Positions 23,385 through 33,250 are shown, counted from the stretch's first letter. The stretch is 64,000 nt of DNA from Pseudobutyrivibrio sp. ACV-2 (GCF_900107545.1 NZ_FNQZ01000004.1:170808-234807), one strand, 5' to 3'. Notes: generated by a model not told the origin, from the sequence alone. A program made the numbers and translations.

Positions 23385-24485
23385 ATGAAAAAATTCAGAG
23401 ATCAGCCATGGTACTCTTTAGCGGTTTCAATATCAATAGGAGTTATTCTGTTTGTAGTTTTAAGTAATATCAACCATGTTATTGATGGAATAGGAACTTT
23501 TCTGGGGTTCTTTTCCACAGTATTCTTAGGAGCAGTGATAGCCTACATCATAAATCCTCTTGCAATGCTGTATAGAAGAACGATTTTTGGAAAAATAAAA
23601 AACGAAAAGATTAGAGCCACTCTTGGTAACACATTTGGATTTATTTCTGTAATTCTATTGCTAACTTTTATAGGATTTTCCATTGTTCCACAGCTTATCG
23701 AGAGTGTTAAGACTTTTGCAGCAAACTTTAATGGCTATGTGAGAGGTTTGCAGCATACTCTCAAATTAATTGGGGTTTCCAGTTCAGTGGTGGATTTAAG
23801 TGAACTAATTGATTCCTCTAATGATTTGTTGAATCAGATACAACAGCTGGCATCGGAAAACATGGATTTAATTATGTCTACAACGGCTGATTTGGGAAAG
23901 GCTGTAGGACAGGGATTTGTAGCTATTTTATTAGCTATTTATTTCCTTGCAGAAAAGGATAGACTTAAGGATAGCGGCAAAAGATTTTTAAAGGCTGTAT
24001 TTAAAAAGCAGTATAAAAAGGTGGCCTATATCATAGGTAGAAGTGATGTAATCCTTAATAGATATATAGTTTACAACCTTATTGATGCAATGATAGTAGG
24101 AGCTGTAAATGGCATATTTATGACAATCGCCGGACTTCCTTATGTAGGACTGGTATCTGTAGTTGTTGCTATTACAAACATCGTTCCAACCTTTGGTCCT
24201 GTAGTTGGTGCTGTGATTGGCGGTTTCCTTTTACTTTTGGTCGAACCTAGATATGCAGCAATATTTTTGATTTTCACCCTGATACTTCAGTTGATAGATG
24301 GCTATATGATAAAGCCAAAGCTTTTTGGAGATTCACTTGGGGTTTCAAGTCTTTGGATTTTAGTTGGAATCGTAGCAGGGGGAAAGATGTTTGGAGTAAT
24401 TGGAATTTTGCTTGCCATCCCAATGGTGGCCATTATAGATATGCTTTATCATGATTTCGTACTTCCGTTTATGGAAAAAGAATAA
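23385..24485 (+). CDS. AI-2E family transporter (UPF0118)
   Basis: A 366-residue membrane protein of the AI-2E/TqsA/YtvI family. There are two N-terminal helices, a hairpin pair near residues 70-95, an extracytoplasmic loop (about 100-165), then a dense C-terminal membrane block. The block carries the family motifs GLPYVGLVSVVVAITNIVPTFGPVVG and LVGIVAGGKMFGVIG, split by an IDGYMIKPKLFGDSLG loop. Members export small molecules or act as Na+/H+ antiporters; the AI-2 role is proven for only a few. TGGAGG precedes the ATG. It is followed by a DUF1294 gene 22 nt downstream. Confidence 0.88.
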   Translation: MKKFRDQPWYSLAVSISIGVILFVVLSNINHVIDGIGTFLGFFSTVFLGAVIAYIINPLAMLYRRTIFGKIKNEKIRATLGNTFGFISVILLLTFIGFSIVPQLIESVKTFAANFNGYVRGLQHTLKLIGVSSSVVDLSELIDSSNDLLNQIQQLASENMDLIMSTTADLGKAVGQGFVAILLAIYFLAEKDRLKDSGKRFLKAVFKKQYKKVAYIIGRSDVILNRYIVYNLIDAMIVGAVNGIFMTIAGLPYVGLVSVVVAITNIVPTFGPVVGAVIGGFLLLLVEPRYAAIFLIFTLILQLIDGYMIKPKLFGDSLGVSSLWILVGIVAGGKMFGVIGILLAIPMVAIIDMLYHDFVLPFMEKE

Positions 24486-24507
24486 CCTGAAGGAGCAAAA
24501 AAACTAG

Positions 24508-24837
24508 ATGGAAATTTTAGACTCAATATTAGCTATAACAAGTAATCCAACCTACAGAAAAATAATTTTTGCGTATCTTATTTGCATTAATATAGCTGGT
24601 TTTGCTGTGATGGGAATAGATAAACAAAGAGCCATCAGAGATGAATGGCGCATCCCAGAGAGAACCCTTTTTGCATACAGTCTATTCGGCGGCAGCCTAG
24701 GTACCTGGGCAGGTATGTATTTCTGGGGTCACAAGACCAGAAAGCTTCCGTTTATTATTGGCATGCCTATGATACTTGGTATTCATGCAACGCTTTTTTT
24801 TATTTTGATGGCAATGACAGCTGAATATAGGTTTTAG
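24508..24837 (+). CDS. DUF1294 membrane protein
   Basis: A 109-residue protein with about three membrane helices and the DUF1294 core: MGIDKQRA, then RIPERTLF, then GGSLGTWAGMYFWGHKTRK. Function of the family is unknown; some members are fused to cold-shock domains. AAGGAGC precedes the ATG, and the gene lies close behind the AI-2E transporter gene, likely in one operon. The stop codon runs straight into the terminator hairpin. Confidence 0.88.
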   Translation: MEILDSILAITSNPTYRKIIFAYLICINIAGFAVMGIDKQRAIRDEWRIPERTLFAYSLFGGSLGTWAGMYFWGHKTRKLPFIIGMPMILGIHATLFFILMAMTAEYRF

Positions 24838-24862
24838 GAGAGCGGTGGCTCTCCTTTTTTTT
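24837..24862 (+). terminator. Rho-independent terminator (sister copy at 26698)
   Basis: GGAGAGC (24837-24843) pairs with GCTCTCC (24848-24854), loop GGTG, followed by T8. A nearly identical hairpin follows the first glycosyltransferase gene, so this block seems to have been duplicated. Confidence 0.92.
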
Positions 24863-25014
24863 GACAAAAAATAAATTTCAAATAGATATTGCTTTTTGAT
24901 TCATTAATGATATATTCTTAAAATTGTTTGTTGTTATATAAAAAATACACATAGCAATAAAAATGACAAATATAACTCATTAACAGCAAATTAGTGGAAT
25001 AGGAGTGACTATCT

Positions 25015-26676
25015 ATGGAAGAGAAATCTGGAAAATTAATGCTTTTTGAAAGGATAATATTATTTGCAGTTATGCTTGTAGTATTTATTAATTCTTTTTT
25101 TATTTTTCAGAAAAAAGAAGGTTTTTATATGGATGAGGCATGTACATTTATGCTTTCAAATAACACGGTTGTGACAATTCCTGAAATAATAGAAGTTATG
25201 ACAAAAGAAACAACATTAGAGGAATTGTATCATACTGCATTTGGAAGAGCATATTCTATTAATGCATGGGTTTCTCATGAAGACATAATGAATAAGTATA
25301 CGGTTTCACCTGAAGACCGATTTTCTTACCTGAATACTTATTTATTACAAGCTAGTGACGTACACCCACCATTGTACTACATGTTTATAAGAACAGTCTG
25401 CGCGATATTTCCAAGTTTAGATTTAATGATAGTGGGGTATGTTGTAAATATTATCTTCCTTTTGGGGACCTGCTATTTTCTATATAAATTAGGCAAAATT
25501 ATTTTCGGAGGTAATATCATTGGTGCAATAATAGCTGTTATGTATTATGGACTGAGTTTTGATTTTGCAAATAATGTCACTTATTACAGAATGTATGCAG
25601 CATTAACATTCTGGTTTGTCTTTCTTCTTTACCATACTATAATATGGGCGGGTGATGGTTATGAGGATGATAAAAAGACTATAAAAAAACTATGTGTTAT
25701 TGAAGCTTTAGCCATGCTTACACAGTATTTTGCAGTGTTTTTTATTCTACCTATGTTTGTTTTGAACATATTTTTTATGGTCTACAAAAAGAAAGAAATA
25801 GGTAGGTATTTAAAATATAATGTTATTACAGGGGTTATATATATTGTAGTTTGGCCATTCTCCATTTTTCATATACTATTTACAAATAGAGGCTCAGAGG
25901 TAAGGGCAAATTTTTCTGCATTAAGCCTATTTAGAAGAATACATGAATTTAATAGTTGCCTAATACCAAGTGTGTTCTCAAATAGTAGGCGATTTTTCAT
26001 TGCATTTGGTGTTATAACTATTATGCTTATTACATACAAGTGCATTAGGCATTGCATGGTGGATAATGATATAAGAAAATGGGTCACAAGTACTCATTTT
26101 ATGAATATGATATATTTGTTTGTGGTAGCTGTATCATATTATGTAATAGCAGCTGTTGCATCACCATGGGTAACTCCTCGATATGAAATGCCGGTAATGC
26201 CATTATTTAGTTTAATAATAGTATTTATCCTAATCAGAATGATTACAATAGTAATACAAAATAAATATGTTATTGGTACAATCATGGCTGCCTTTATTGT
26301 CATGTTGACCGTTCATTGGCAGGATAAAATACAGCCGACGGCATTATATAATTCTTCTGAAAGAGTCAAATATATAAATGATTATACAAAATATGATGCA
26401 ATTTTAATCGATTCTAGTGGATATTTTATTGAAGTCGAGTTGAATTTCAATCATCCTAAGCTTTACGAAACTGATAATGAAAACTATGATAACTTAGATA
26501 CCGTTGTAGATTCAAATAAGTCATATATTCTTTATATATCTAAGGACAATTATATGGAAGGAATATTAAAGAATCTTGAATCCAAAGGCTTTAATATGCA
26601 GAAGTTAGATTTTGAAGCCGACTATTTTAAAGTGTATATATTAAGTAAATCTTCAGTTTCAAATAATACATATTAA
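25015..26676 (+). CDS. GT-C-type membrane glycosyltransferase, tandem copy 1
   Basis: A 553-residue protein with about 11-12 membrane helices. It has an acidic motif in the first outer loop (FYMDEACTF, about residue 40) and a second at SDVHPPLYYM (about residue 118), the pattern of PMT/ArnT-type GT-C glycosyltransferases that use lipid-linked sugar donors at the outer membrane face. A soluble C-terminal tail of about 90 residues follows the last helix. It is about 50-60 percent similar by eye over its whole length to the next gene. Probably decorates a cell-surface glycopolymer; donor and acceptor are unknown. The gene is AT-rich compared with its metabolic neighbours. Confidence 0.75.
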   Translation: MEEKSGKLMLFERIILFAVMLVVFINSFFIFQKKEGFYMDEACTFMLSNNTVVTIPEIIEVMTKETTLEELYHTAFGRAYSINAWVSHEDIMNKYTVSPEDRFSYLNTYLLQASDVHPPLYYMFIRTVCAIFPSLDLMIVGYVVNIIFLLGTCYFLYKLGKIIFGGNIIGAIIAVMYYGLSFDFANNVTYYRMYAALTFWFVFLLYHTIIWAGDGYEDDKKTIKKLCVIEALAMLTQYFAVFFILPMFVLNIFFMVYKKKEIGRYLKYNVITGVIYIVVWPFSIFHILFTNRGSEVRANFSALSLFRRIHEFNSCLIPSVFSNSRRFFIAFGVITIMLITYKCIRHCMVDNDIRKWVTSTHFMNMIYLFVVAVSYYVIAAVASPWVTPRYEMPVMPLFSLIIVFILIRMITIVIQNKYVIGTIMAAFIVMLTVHWQDKIQPTALYNSSERVKYINDYTKYDAILIDSSGYFIEVELNFNHPKLYETDNENYDNLDTVVDSNKSYILYISKDNYMEGILKNLESKGFNMQKLDFEADYFKVYILSKSSVSNNTY

Positions 26677-26697
26677 GATAATGGAAAAAATATTATA

Positions 26698-26722
26698 GGA
26701 GAGCGGTGACTCTCCTTTTTTT
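26698..26722 (+). terminator. Rho-independent terminator (sister copy of 24837)
   Basis: GGAGAG (26698-26703) pairs with CTCTCC (26710-26715), followed by T7. The loop and flanks (CGGTG) match the hairpin at 24837, differing by one base. Confidence 0.9.
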
Positions 26723-26825
26723 GATCCAAATTCTAAATTATGTTGACTATTAGAATTTTATTTGAAAGATAATTATGTTATAATTTGCACTAAAATGTCT
26801 TGAGAAATAAGAAAAAAAGAGGAGA

Positions 26826-28475
26826 GTGAAAAGAAAACTGATGATTAAATGTAATAAAAACATTGATTTGAATAGGATTTTATTATTTATTTGTCTTGTA
26901 ATAATATTTATCCATTCTTTTTTTATTTTTAGGCAAAAAGATGGATTGGATCTCGATGAAAACGCATCTTTTCAACTGGCAAACTGGACCGTAGTTACAA
27001 TTCCTGAGGCTATAAGTGCAGTAAAAAATGACAATGTAAATGAAAAAATCAATACCATTGAAGCCATGAGAAATCCAAATAATTGTTGGATTACAGAACA
27101 AGACATAATGAGTAAATATACAGTTCAGCCTGGAGAAAGATTTGCATATTTTAGTACATTTCTTTGTCAAGCCTTTGACGTCCATCCGCCGCTGTTTTAT
27201 TTGGTAATAAAAACTATTTGTTCTTTAGTACCTAGTTTAAATTTATTGATTGTAGGTTATATAATTAATATCACATTTCTTCTGCTAGCATGTTATTTCA
27301 TATATAAGATAGGGCTGATTCTATTTGATGATAACAGTTGGGGCGCTCTGGCTGCAGTTCTATATTATGGGCTAAGTTTCGATTTTGTAAATAATGCAAC
27401 TTTTTACAGAATGTATGCAATCTTAACATTTTGGTTTGTTTTTTTGTTGTACAACACTTTGAAATGGGCTAACGATGGTTATGCGGATGACAAGAAGGTG
27501 ATTCGAAAGCTATGTATTATTGAAGCATTGGCCATGTATACTCAATATTTTGCAGTGTTTTTCATTTTTCCAATGTTTGTTTTGAATCTTGTTTTCATGA
27601 TAATAAAGAAGATTAAGATTCGTAGATATTTAAAATATAACATTATTACTGGCTTGATATATTTGTTAGTTTGGCCATTTTCAATTGTGCATATATTATT
27701 TACAGACAGAGGAGCAGATGTTAAGGGAAATCTTAATGCTCTAAATATATTTGGTCGTCTCTATGAATATAAAGACAATCTATTCAGGAGTATATTCTCT
27801 GGAAGTAAAAAATATTTTTTACTTTTTGCTGTTGTAGCTATCTGCTATATTGCATACAGGCTGATTAAACATAAATTTATAGAAAAAGATGTTAAAATGT
27901 GGATTGGCAGCATCCACTTTTTGGATATAGTATATGTATTTGGTTCTGCTATAGCATATTATGTGGTAGCTGCTGTTGCAGCTCCTTGGGCTATAGACCG
28001 TTACGTAATGCCGGCGATGCCTGTTTTATCTCTTATTATTACTTTTATAATTATCCAAATGATGTCAGTTGTAATAAAAAACAAATATATCACCAGTGGA
28101 ATAATGTGCTTGCTTATTATTGCTCTTTGCTTACATTGGCATCAAAGAGTTCAACCGTATTACTTGTTTAATTCAAAGGATAGAGTTGAGTATAAAAAGA
28201 CTTGCTATAATTATGATGGTGTTGTAATTGATTCAAAGACTATAAGATTACTTGGTGATATAGAATTAAATTATAAGCATCCAAAGCTATATGTAACAGA
28301 TGAAGTGAACTATTACAATTTAGATTCTGTACTAGATGATAATAAAACCTACATGGTGTATATGAACAAAGATATTGATAATGATGAAGTTATTTCTACT
28401 CTAGAGTCTAAAGGATTTAAGCTTGTTAAAAATGACTGTGAGGCAGATCATTTTTACATATATACGTTAAATTAA
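26826..28475 (+). CDS. GT-C-type membrane glycosyltransferase, tandem copy 2
   Basis: A protein of about 544-549 residues, a clear paralogue of the preceding gene. It shares the helix pattern, the outer-loop acidic motif (LDLDENASF), the DVHPPLFYLVIK motif, LYYGLSFDFVNNATFYRMYA, and a similar C-terminal soluble tail. The start is uncertain. A GTG at 26826 sits only 1 nt after GAGGAG, while an ATG at 26841 lies about 16 nt after it; either would leave all membrane segments intact. It is an integral membrane sugar transferase by family resemblance. Its substrate may differ from copy 1, because the outer-loop segment between the two motifs has diverged most. Confidence 0.75.
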   Translation: MKRKLMIKCNKNIDLNRILLFICLVIIFIHSFFIFRQKDGLDLDENASFQLANWTVVTIPEAISAVKNDNVNEKINTIEAMRNPNNCWITEQDIMSKYTVQPGERFAYFSTFLCQAFDVHPPLFYLVIKTICSLVPSLNLLIVGYIINITFLLLACYFIYKIGLILFDDNSWGALAAVLYYGLSFDFVNNATFYRMYAILTFWFVFLLYNTLKWANDGYADDKKVIRKLCIIEALAMYTQYFAVFFIFPMFVLNLVFMIIKKIKIRRYLKYNIITGLIYLLVWPFSIVHILFTDRGADVKGNLNALNIFGRLYEYKDNLFRSIFSGSKKYFLLFAVVAICYIAYRLIKHKFIEKDVKMWIGSIHFLDIVYVFGSAIAYYVVAAVAAPWAIDRYVMPAMPVLSLIITFIIIQMMSVVIKNKYITSGIMCLLIIALCLHWHQRVQPYYLFNSKDRVEYKKTCYNYDGVVIDSKTIRLLGDIELNYKHPKLYVTDEVNYYNLDSVLDDNKTYMVYMNKDIDNDEVISTLESKGFKLVKNDCEADHFYIYTLN

Positions 28476-28534
28476 ACAATATAATAGGTGGCAAAAGATA
28501 GCTTAGCGAGTTAAGCGAATCATATAATATAAAG

Positions 28535-28577
28535 AGAGCCAGGATATTCGATGTTTTCGAATAGCTTGGCTCTTTTG
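28535..28577. terminator. Bidirectional terminator
   Basis: AGAGCCA (28535-28541) pairs with TGGCTCT (28567-28573), with an inner TATTCG/CGAATA stem, and T-rich sequence on both sides. It sits between the convergent GT-C gene and the minus-strand pair. Confidence 0.85.
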
Positions 28578-28593
28578 CTATAATAAATATTTG

Positions 28594-30060
28594 TTATCTT
28601 GCAGGTGAAATATTAAATTGCTTATTTTTTTCATCAGATAGCTTTAAATCTTTTACTGTGATATATGTGTCCAGTATATTATGTCTTTTTAATACTTTAG
28701 ACATTCTTTCACCTACGTAGTTTGCTAATGGCCAATTATCGTCAGAATCAAATTTAGGAATGACTAAAACAATCTCTTGCTTCCCATTTGCTTCAGCTTC
28801 TTTGAATTGACTGATTATATCATTCATAACATCATTGCATTGTTCATATGAAAGATACGAAAAATTATATGGATAAAAAATTCTTCCTGGATGGTTTAGC
28901 AACAATAATATAGTTCCGCAAAGAAGTAAAGGCAATTTTTTATAGCGTTTATCTTCTTGAATAAGCTGATTTAAACAAAGTAGTAAAGCAATAAATAGAT
29001 AAAAATAGTTTCCAATTGTGACTTCAGTTCGGTATGCATAACTAACTTCAGTAGCTGAACTTAATAAAATTATATATAAAAGCTGTAACCCAACGCATAC
29101 TATAAAAAAAACAGATGATTCAGAAAAATGCTTATATAATTTTTTACATTTATAAAAAATGATTATTTCAAAAATAAGGAAGAATAAATTAATATAAACA
29201 AAACCTGATAAAGTGTATACAAATGCGATTGGGATGTTAACGATAGCATTACCATGAATATCACTTGCTCTTCCTCCGGTAGCCTCAAATATATTAGCAG
29301 AGAACCAACCAACAATGAGTAGCAGGTTAAGCCAATTGTTAGCACAATATTTTTTTAGGTTAAAATCCTTTGACTTGATTTCTTTTATAAGGATTAATAG
29401 TAGTTCTGTTCCAAGGTAGGTTGCCAATACAACTGACGAGAAAAGGTTTGAATAAATAGCAAAATAAGCCCATATAGCTACAATTATTTTATGTATAATC
29501 GAACTGTTCTTAAACCAGGCTCTAGGGCCACCGAATGACATAAAGTGCATTACCAAGGAAGCGTTAATAATTACAGCGAGTACGTAATTGTAAAAGCATG
29601 TAACGTTGGTAGCACCTAGTAAAAAGAAATTGTCATATCCCTTTTGAATATGTGAAATAAAATGTAATAACACAAATAGTAAACCATAGGCTATGCTGGC
29701 AGGTGCTGATGCAATTTTTTTCTTATAAAACATAAGAGGAAATTCAACAAAGTATAAAGTAATAACAATGCTAGCAAATAAGCCATGTGCTAGAGATAGT
29801 GATCTAAAGTAATCATTAATAATTGGGTTGATTATAAATGCACCGAAATATGAAACCAGCGGCATAAATGTTTCAGGAAAAATCTTTGCGGGATTCCAAG
29901 CGTGCAAGATAGGAATAGGCTTTCTTAATTCAGAAATGTACATCCAATCATCTGCATCATATATTGTGAGTGGGTTAATACATGTGAAAAAAATCAACAA
30001 ACCTGCAAAAACAAAAAAAACATAAAGTATAAATATGAGATTGGTGTTTTTCTTATCCAT
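28594..30060 (-). CDS. Multi-spanning membrane protein (DUF6056-like)
   Basis: A 488-residue protein with about 11 membrane helices. After the first helix there is an outer loop starting with NPLTIYDADDWMYI, an acidic pattern like that of GT-C glycosyltransferases. The last about 90 residues are soluble (QEIVLVIPKFDSDDNWPLANYVG). It resembles the DUF6056 family of surface-polysaccharide loci; I am moderately sure. Its start codon overlaps the stop of the upstream gene by one base (TGATG), so the two are translationally coupled and probably act together. Confidence 0.65.
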   Translation of the reverse strand: MDKKNTNLIFILYVFFVFAGLLIFFTCINPLTIYDADDWMYISELRKPIPILHAWNPAKIFPETFMPLVSYFGAFIINPIINDYFRSLSLAHGLFASIVITLYFVEFPLMFYKKKIASAPASIAYGLLFVLLHFISHIQKGYDNFFLLGATNVTCFYNYVLAVIINASLVMHFMSFGGPRAWFKNSSIIHKIIVAIWAYFAIYSNLFSSVVLATYLGTELLLILIKEIKSKDFNLKKYCANNWLNLLLIVGWFSANIFEATGGRASDIHGNAIVNIPIAFVYTLSGFVYINLFFLIFEIIIFYKCKKLYKHFSESSVFFIVCVGLQLLYIILLSSATEVSYAYRTEVTIGNYFYLFIALLLCLNQLIQEDKRYKKLPLLLCGTILLLLNHPGRIFYPYNFSYLSYEQCNDVMNDIISQFKEAEANGKQEIVLVIPKFDSDDNWPLANYVGERMSKVLKRHNILDTYITVKDLKLSDEKNKQFNISPAR

Positions 30061-31631
30061 CAGTTGCCCTCTCTTTCTACAAAATAATAATCTGATATTT
30101 TTATAAGTACTTCGTCACCATTTTCAACAATGGAACCTTCATTTGGATAACAAGGCATATCTTTTAATGCTTCACTTTTTACATAGCTTTCATAAATTTC
30201 TGAGCCTGCTATGTTAAGTTGTATTCCTATATGATTTAGCAATCCATTATATGTATTGATAGTGCAGTCATAGTTTGGCCAAATATCACCAGTCTTTGCA
30301 TATGGACTAGCCTTATCCCAAAGTTCATTTTTTTTAAATAGTTCGTTTTTACAAGGTGAACCAATGAACACATATTTTTTGCTAGTATCAAAGGTATCTT
30401 CCATTTGTAGTGATGTAATAACTCTGTTCATAATTGCTTCCATCGACTTATGCCCCTGAATCATAGCATCTTCGTCAGTGCCAACGCAGTAAATATTTCC
30501 ATACAATAACAATGCAATAGAACATATTAAGAACTTTTTAAATAATGAAGTATATTTTTCAACAAAACATAATGCAATGATTCCTGAAAAAAGAAGAGGT
30601 GCTGTCATTTGCATCGACATGTATTGAACACCAGGAGTAAGAAGGAAACAAATATTTGCCGCTACTGGAATGAGTAATAAGGCAATAAAATACCATATCT
30701 TAGCTTTTACATTCTTTATTTTAGTTATACCAGTGTAAAGAAATAATCCGAATATAAATACATATATAATTAGTCTAATAGGTCTGAAAATGTAGTTACT
30801 ATCTATTAGCAGACGTTTTGATATCCAGTTGACATATGCATTGGTAATACCAAGCGGAATGTTGATTATTATTGAAGATAAAGAAGAATTTGCTCCATTA
30901 TAGGAAGAAGCTTCTATACCTTTAATTTTTAAGCATATTTCCCAGAACACTTTGTAAATAAGGCATGAAGTAATGCCAATTAAAATGGCTCTAATAAGAA
31001 ATTTTAATGCATAGCTTAGTTTATCATCTAAGATAAATTTCATAAAAAGAAAGACAGCAAAGACGCAAAATATACCCAAATTGGCTTGGTATAATGCAAG
31101 GGTAAGTACGATGAGAAGTGTAATAATAGAATTGATAATCCATACTTCTCTACCTGTGAAATTATCTTTACTAATTAGAAATGCTGCTATGACAGGCAGG
31201 AGAGTTGCCATGCCAAAGGAAGGCGACTGAAATCTGTAGGATAGATAGCAACAGGTAGTGGTACTAACAGTTATCAGCAAAACATACATATAGTGTTTTT
31301 TTGTTAAATTTGAAAGCAACTGTATTGTTAGCCATGCAGCAGTTGTTATAAGAAGTAGGGCTAAAAATGAATTGAATGGATCCGCGGCATACCCCATTCG
31401 AAGTTTATCGAGAATTGGCCACGCCCATCGACCAACTGATATTTCTGTGTTTGCTGCTTGAAAATAGGTTGGTTGCCATAAGCCATCAGCCGAGTTAGTA
31501 ACTCCATTCGCAATCATCGGTAAATAACACAAAACCGATAAAAGCCAACTAATAAAAATAAATTTTGCATTTTTCTTGGTAAGAAGTTGTTTAAAACCAC
31601 TCTTATCCCAAATAGTCTTTATCATAATCAT
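30060..31631 (-). CDS. Glucosyltransferase-domain membrane protein (GtrII-like)
   Basis: A 523-residue protein with about 12 helices. Its N-terminus matches the Glucos_trans_II (GtrII) family: an outer loop GLWQPTYFQAANTEISVGRWAWPILDKL with conserved GRW, as in serotype-converting glucosyltransferases that add glucose from a lipid carrier to surface polysaccharide. A soluble C-terminal domain of about 130 residues follows the last helix. It is the first gene of a two-gene minus-strand operon with the DUF6056-like protein. A good ribosome-binding site (AAGGAG on the minus strand) precedes the start. Confidence 0.75.
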   Translation of the reverse strand: MIMIKTIWDKSGFKQLLTKKNAKFIFISWLLSVLCYLPMIANGVTNSADGLWQPTYFQAANTEISVGRWAWPILDKLRMGYAADPFNSFLALLLITTAAWLTIQLLSNLTKKHYMYVLLITVSTTTCCYLSYRFQSPSFGMATLLPVIAAFLISKDNFTGREVWIINSIITLLIVLTLALYQANLGIFCVFAVFLFMKFILDDKLSYALKFLIRAILIGITSCLIYKVFWEICLKIKGIEASSYNGANSSLSSIIINIPLGITNAYVNWISKRLLIDSNYIFRPIRLIIYVFIFGLFLYTGITKIKNVKAKIWYFIALLLIPVAANICFLLTPGVQYMSMQMTAPLLFSGIIALCFVEKYTSLFKKFLICSIALLLYGNIYCVGTDEDAMIQGHKSMEAIMNRVITSLQMEDTFDTSKKYVFIGSPCKNELFKKNELWDKASPYAKTGDIWPNYDCTINTYNGLLNHIGIQLNIAGSEIYESYVKSEALKDMPCYPNEGSIVENGDEVLIKISDYYFVEREGN

Positions 31632-31873
31632 TTCTCCTTAATATGTATTGCTTTTGGCAATAAGCCAACAAACATTATGCCATATTTGTAGAGGTGATGA
31701 TATACGAAAATTACAGGATGTAACACATTTAGATAAGCAACTTGACTGCTAAAATTGAGAAGATTATCTCAATATATTCACACATATATGGTATCGTATA
31801 GTAATGGTGAACTGATGGAGATTCACCATCTGTGAATAGATTCAATAGAATCACAAAGTAGGAGGAAAATAAA
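31632..31873. promoter_or_regulatory. Divergent intergenic region with palindrome
   Basis: This 242-bp AT-rich spacer holds ATTGAGA (31754-31760) and TCTCAAT (31767-31773), a perfect inverted repeat around 6 bp that could be an operator. A second hairpin, GGTGA/TTCACC, lies near 31806-31827. GTAGGAGG at 31859-31866 is the ribosome-binding site of the isomerase gene. No -10/-35 pair can be fixed with confidence. Confidence 0.4.
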
Positions 31874-32335
31874 ATGAAAATTGCAATGGCAAATGATCAT
31901 GCAGGAACAGAAATGAAAAATGAGATAAAGGCCTATCTCGAAAGTCAGGGGCACGAGGTAGTGGATTTTGGAACCTACGATAATGAAAGCTGCGATCTTT
32001 CGGATTTTGTATATCCAGCTGCTCTTGCAGTGGCAAAGGGTGAGTGTGATAGAGGAATATTCTGTGATGGTGTAGGCTATGGTAGTGCCCTTATCGCAAA
32101 TAAAATTAACGGTTGTTATGCAGCAGTGTGCCAGGATCCACTTTGTGCTACACTGGCACGTCAGCATACAGATTCAAATATCCTTTGTCTTGGCGCAAAA
32201 ATCATTGGTGGCCTTATGGCTATGGAAGTTGTAAAGACCTGGCTTACTACTGATCCTCTAATGGAAGAAAAATATCGTCGTCGTGTACAGAAGGTTTGTG
32301 ACATCAACGATAAACATTGCGTGCCAGTAAAATAA
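31874..32335 (+). CDS. RpiB/LacAB-family sugar-phosphate isomerase
   Basis: This 153-residue protein begins MKIAMANDHAGTEMKNEI, the DHAG phosphate-binding motif of RpiB/LacAB isomerases, which interconvert aldose and ketose phosphates. The catalytic Cys is kept in GIFCDGVGYGSALIANK, but the usual CGTG that follows it is changed and one residue longer. The His/Asn patch (RQHTDSNILCLGAKIIG) is present. The altered active-site loop suggests a substrate other than ribose 5-phosphate. It is separated from the patatin gene by 47 nt. Confidence 0.85.
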   Translation: MKIAMANDHAGTEMKNEIKAYLESQGHEVVDFGTYDNESCDLSDFVYPAALAVAKGECDRGIFCDGVGYGSALIANKINGCYAAVCQDPLCATLARQHTDSNILCLGAKIIGGLMAMEVVKTWLTTDPLMEEKYRRRVQKVCDINDKHCVPVK

Positions 32336-32382
32336 GCTCTATTATATTGTAAGTAGGGAAGTAGATTAGGAGAATACTTACA

Positions 32383-33243
32383 ATGAAAAAAGGACTGGTT
32401 ATGGAAGGTGGAGCCATGCGCGGCATGTTCACCTGCGGTGTGATTGATGTATTGATGGAAAATGGTATTGATTTTGATTCAGCGGTTGGAGTATCAGCAG
32501 GTGCTACATTTGGATTGAATTTCAAATCAAAGCAGATAGGAAGACCTCTCAGATACAATAAAAAATATTGTAAAGATAAACGATATTCCAGCTTTCATTC
32601 ATTAATTACAACAGGAGATATCTACAATGTAGACTTCTGCTATGGCACTCTGCCTTATGAGCTTGATATTTGGGACACAGATACTTTTTACAGTAATCCT
32701 ATGGATTTCTATTGTGTTGCTACCGATGTTCATACCGGAAAGGCGGTATATCATAAATGCGACAATAAAAGCAGTACCCCATATGGAGAGGATATCAGCT
32801 GGATTAGAGCTTCAGCCTCAATGCCTGTAGTTTCCAGACCAGTAGAAATAGATAATGAAAAGTACCTTGATGGAGGTATGGCAGATTCAATTCCACTTGA
32901 GTTTATGGAACAACAGAACTGTGACAAGATACTTGTCATTGAAACACAGCCAAAGGAATATGAAAAAAAGCCACAAAAATACATGTGGCTTGTAAGGTTT
33001 GCTCTTCGTAAATTTCCTAGAATGGCAGATATAATTGCGTGCCGCCATGAGATGTACAACAAGCAAAAGGCTTATGTTAGAAATCAGGAGGCGGCTGGAA
33101 AAATATTTGTTATTCGCCCAGAAGCACCTCTTAATATTGGCGCGGTGGAAAAGAATCCTGATGAGCTTCAACGTGTTTACGAATTAGGCAGAGTAGAGGC
33201 TACTAATAATTTAGACCGACTGAAATCATATTTAATGGCCTGA
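32383..33243 (+). CDS. Patatin-like phospholipase
   Basis: A 286-residue patatin-domain lipid hydrolase. The oxyanion motif is GGAMRGMFTCG, the nucleophile elbow is GVSAGA (Ser near residue 46), and the catalytic Asp is in the DGG motif YLDGGMAD (near residue 163). There is no signal peptide, so it is a cytosolic or membrane-peripheral acyl hydrolase of the YqhO/YchK bacterial group. AGGAGA precedes the ATG. It is convergent with the nth gene, whose end lies 8 nt away. Confidence 0.9.
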   Translation: MKKGLVMEGGAMRGMFTCGVIDVLMENGIDFDSAVGVSAGATFGLNFKSKQIGRPLRYNKKYCKDKRYSSFHSLITTGDIYNVDFCYGTLPYELDIWDTDTFYSNPMDFYCVATDVHTGKAVYHKCDNKSSTPYGEDISWIRASASMPVVSRPVEIDNEKYLDGGMADSIPLEFMEQQNCDKILVIETQPKEYEKKPQKYMWLVRFALRKFPRMADIIACRHEMYNKQKAYVRNQEAAGKIFVIRPEAPLNIGAVEKNPDELQRVYELGRVEATNNLDRLKSYLMA

Positions 33244-33250
33244 TACCTGA

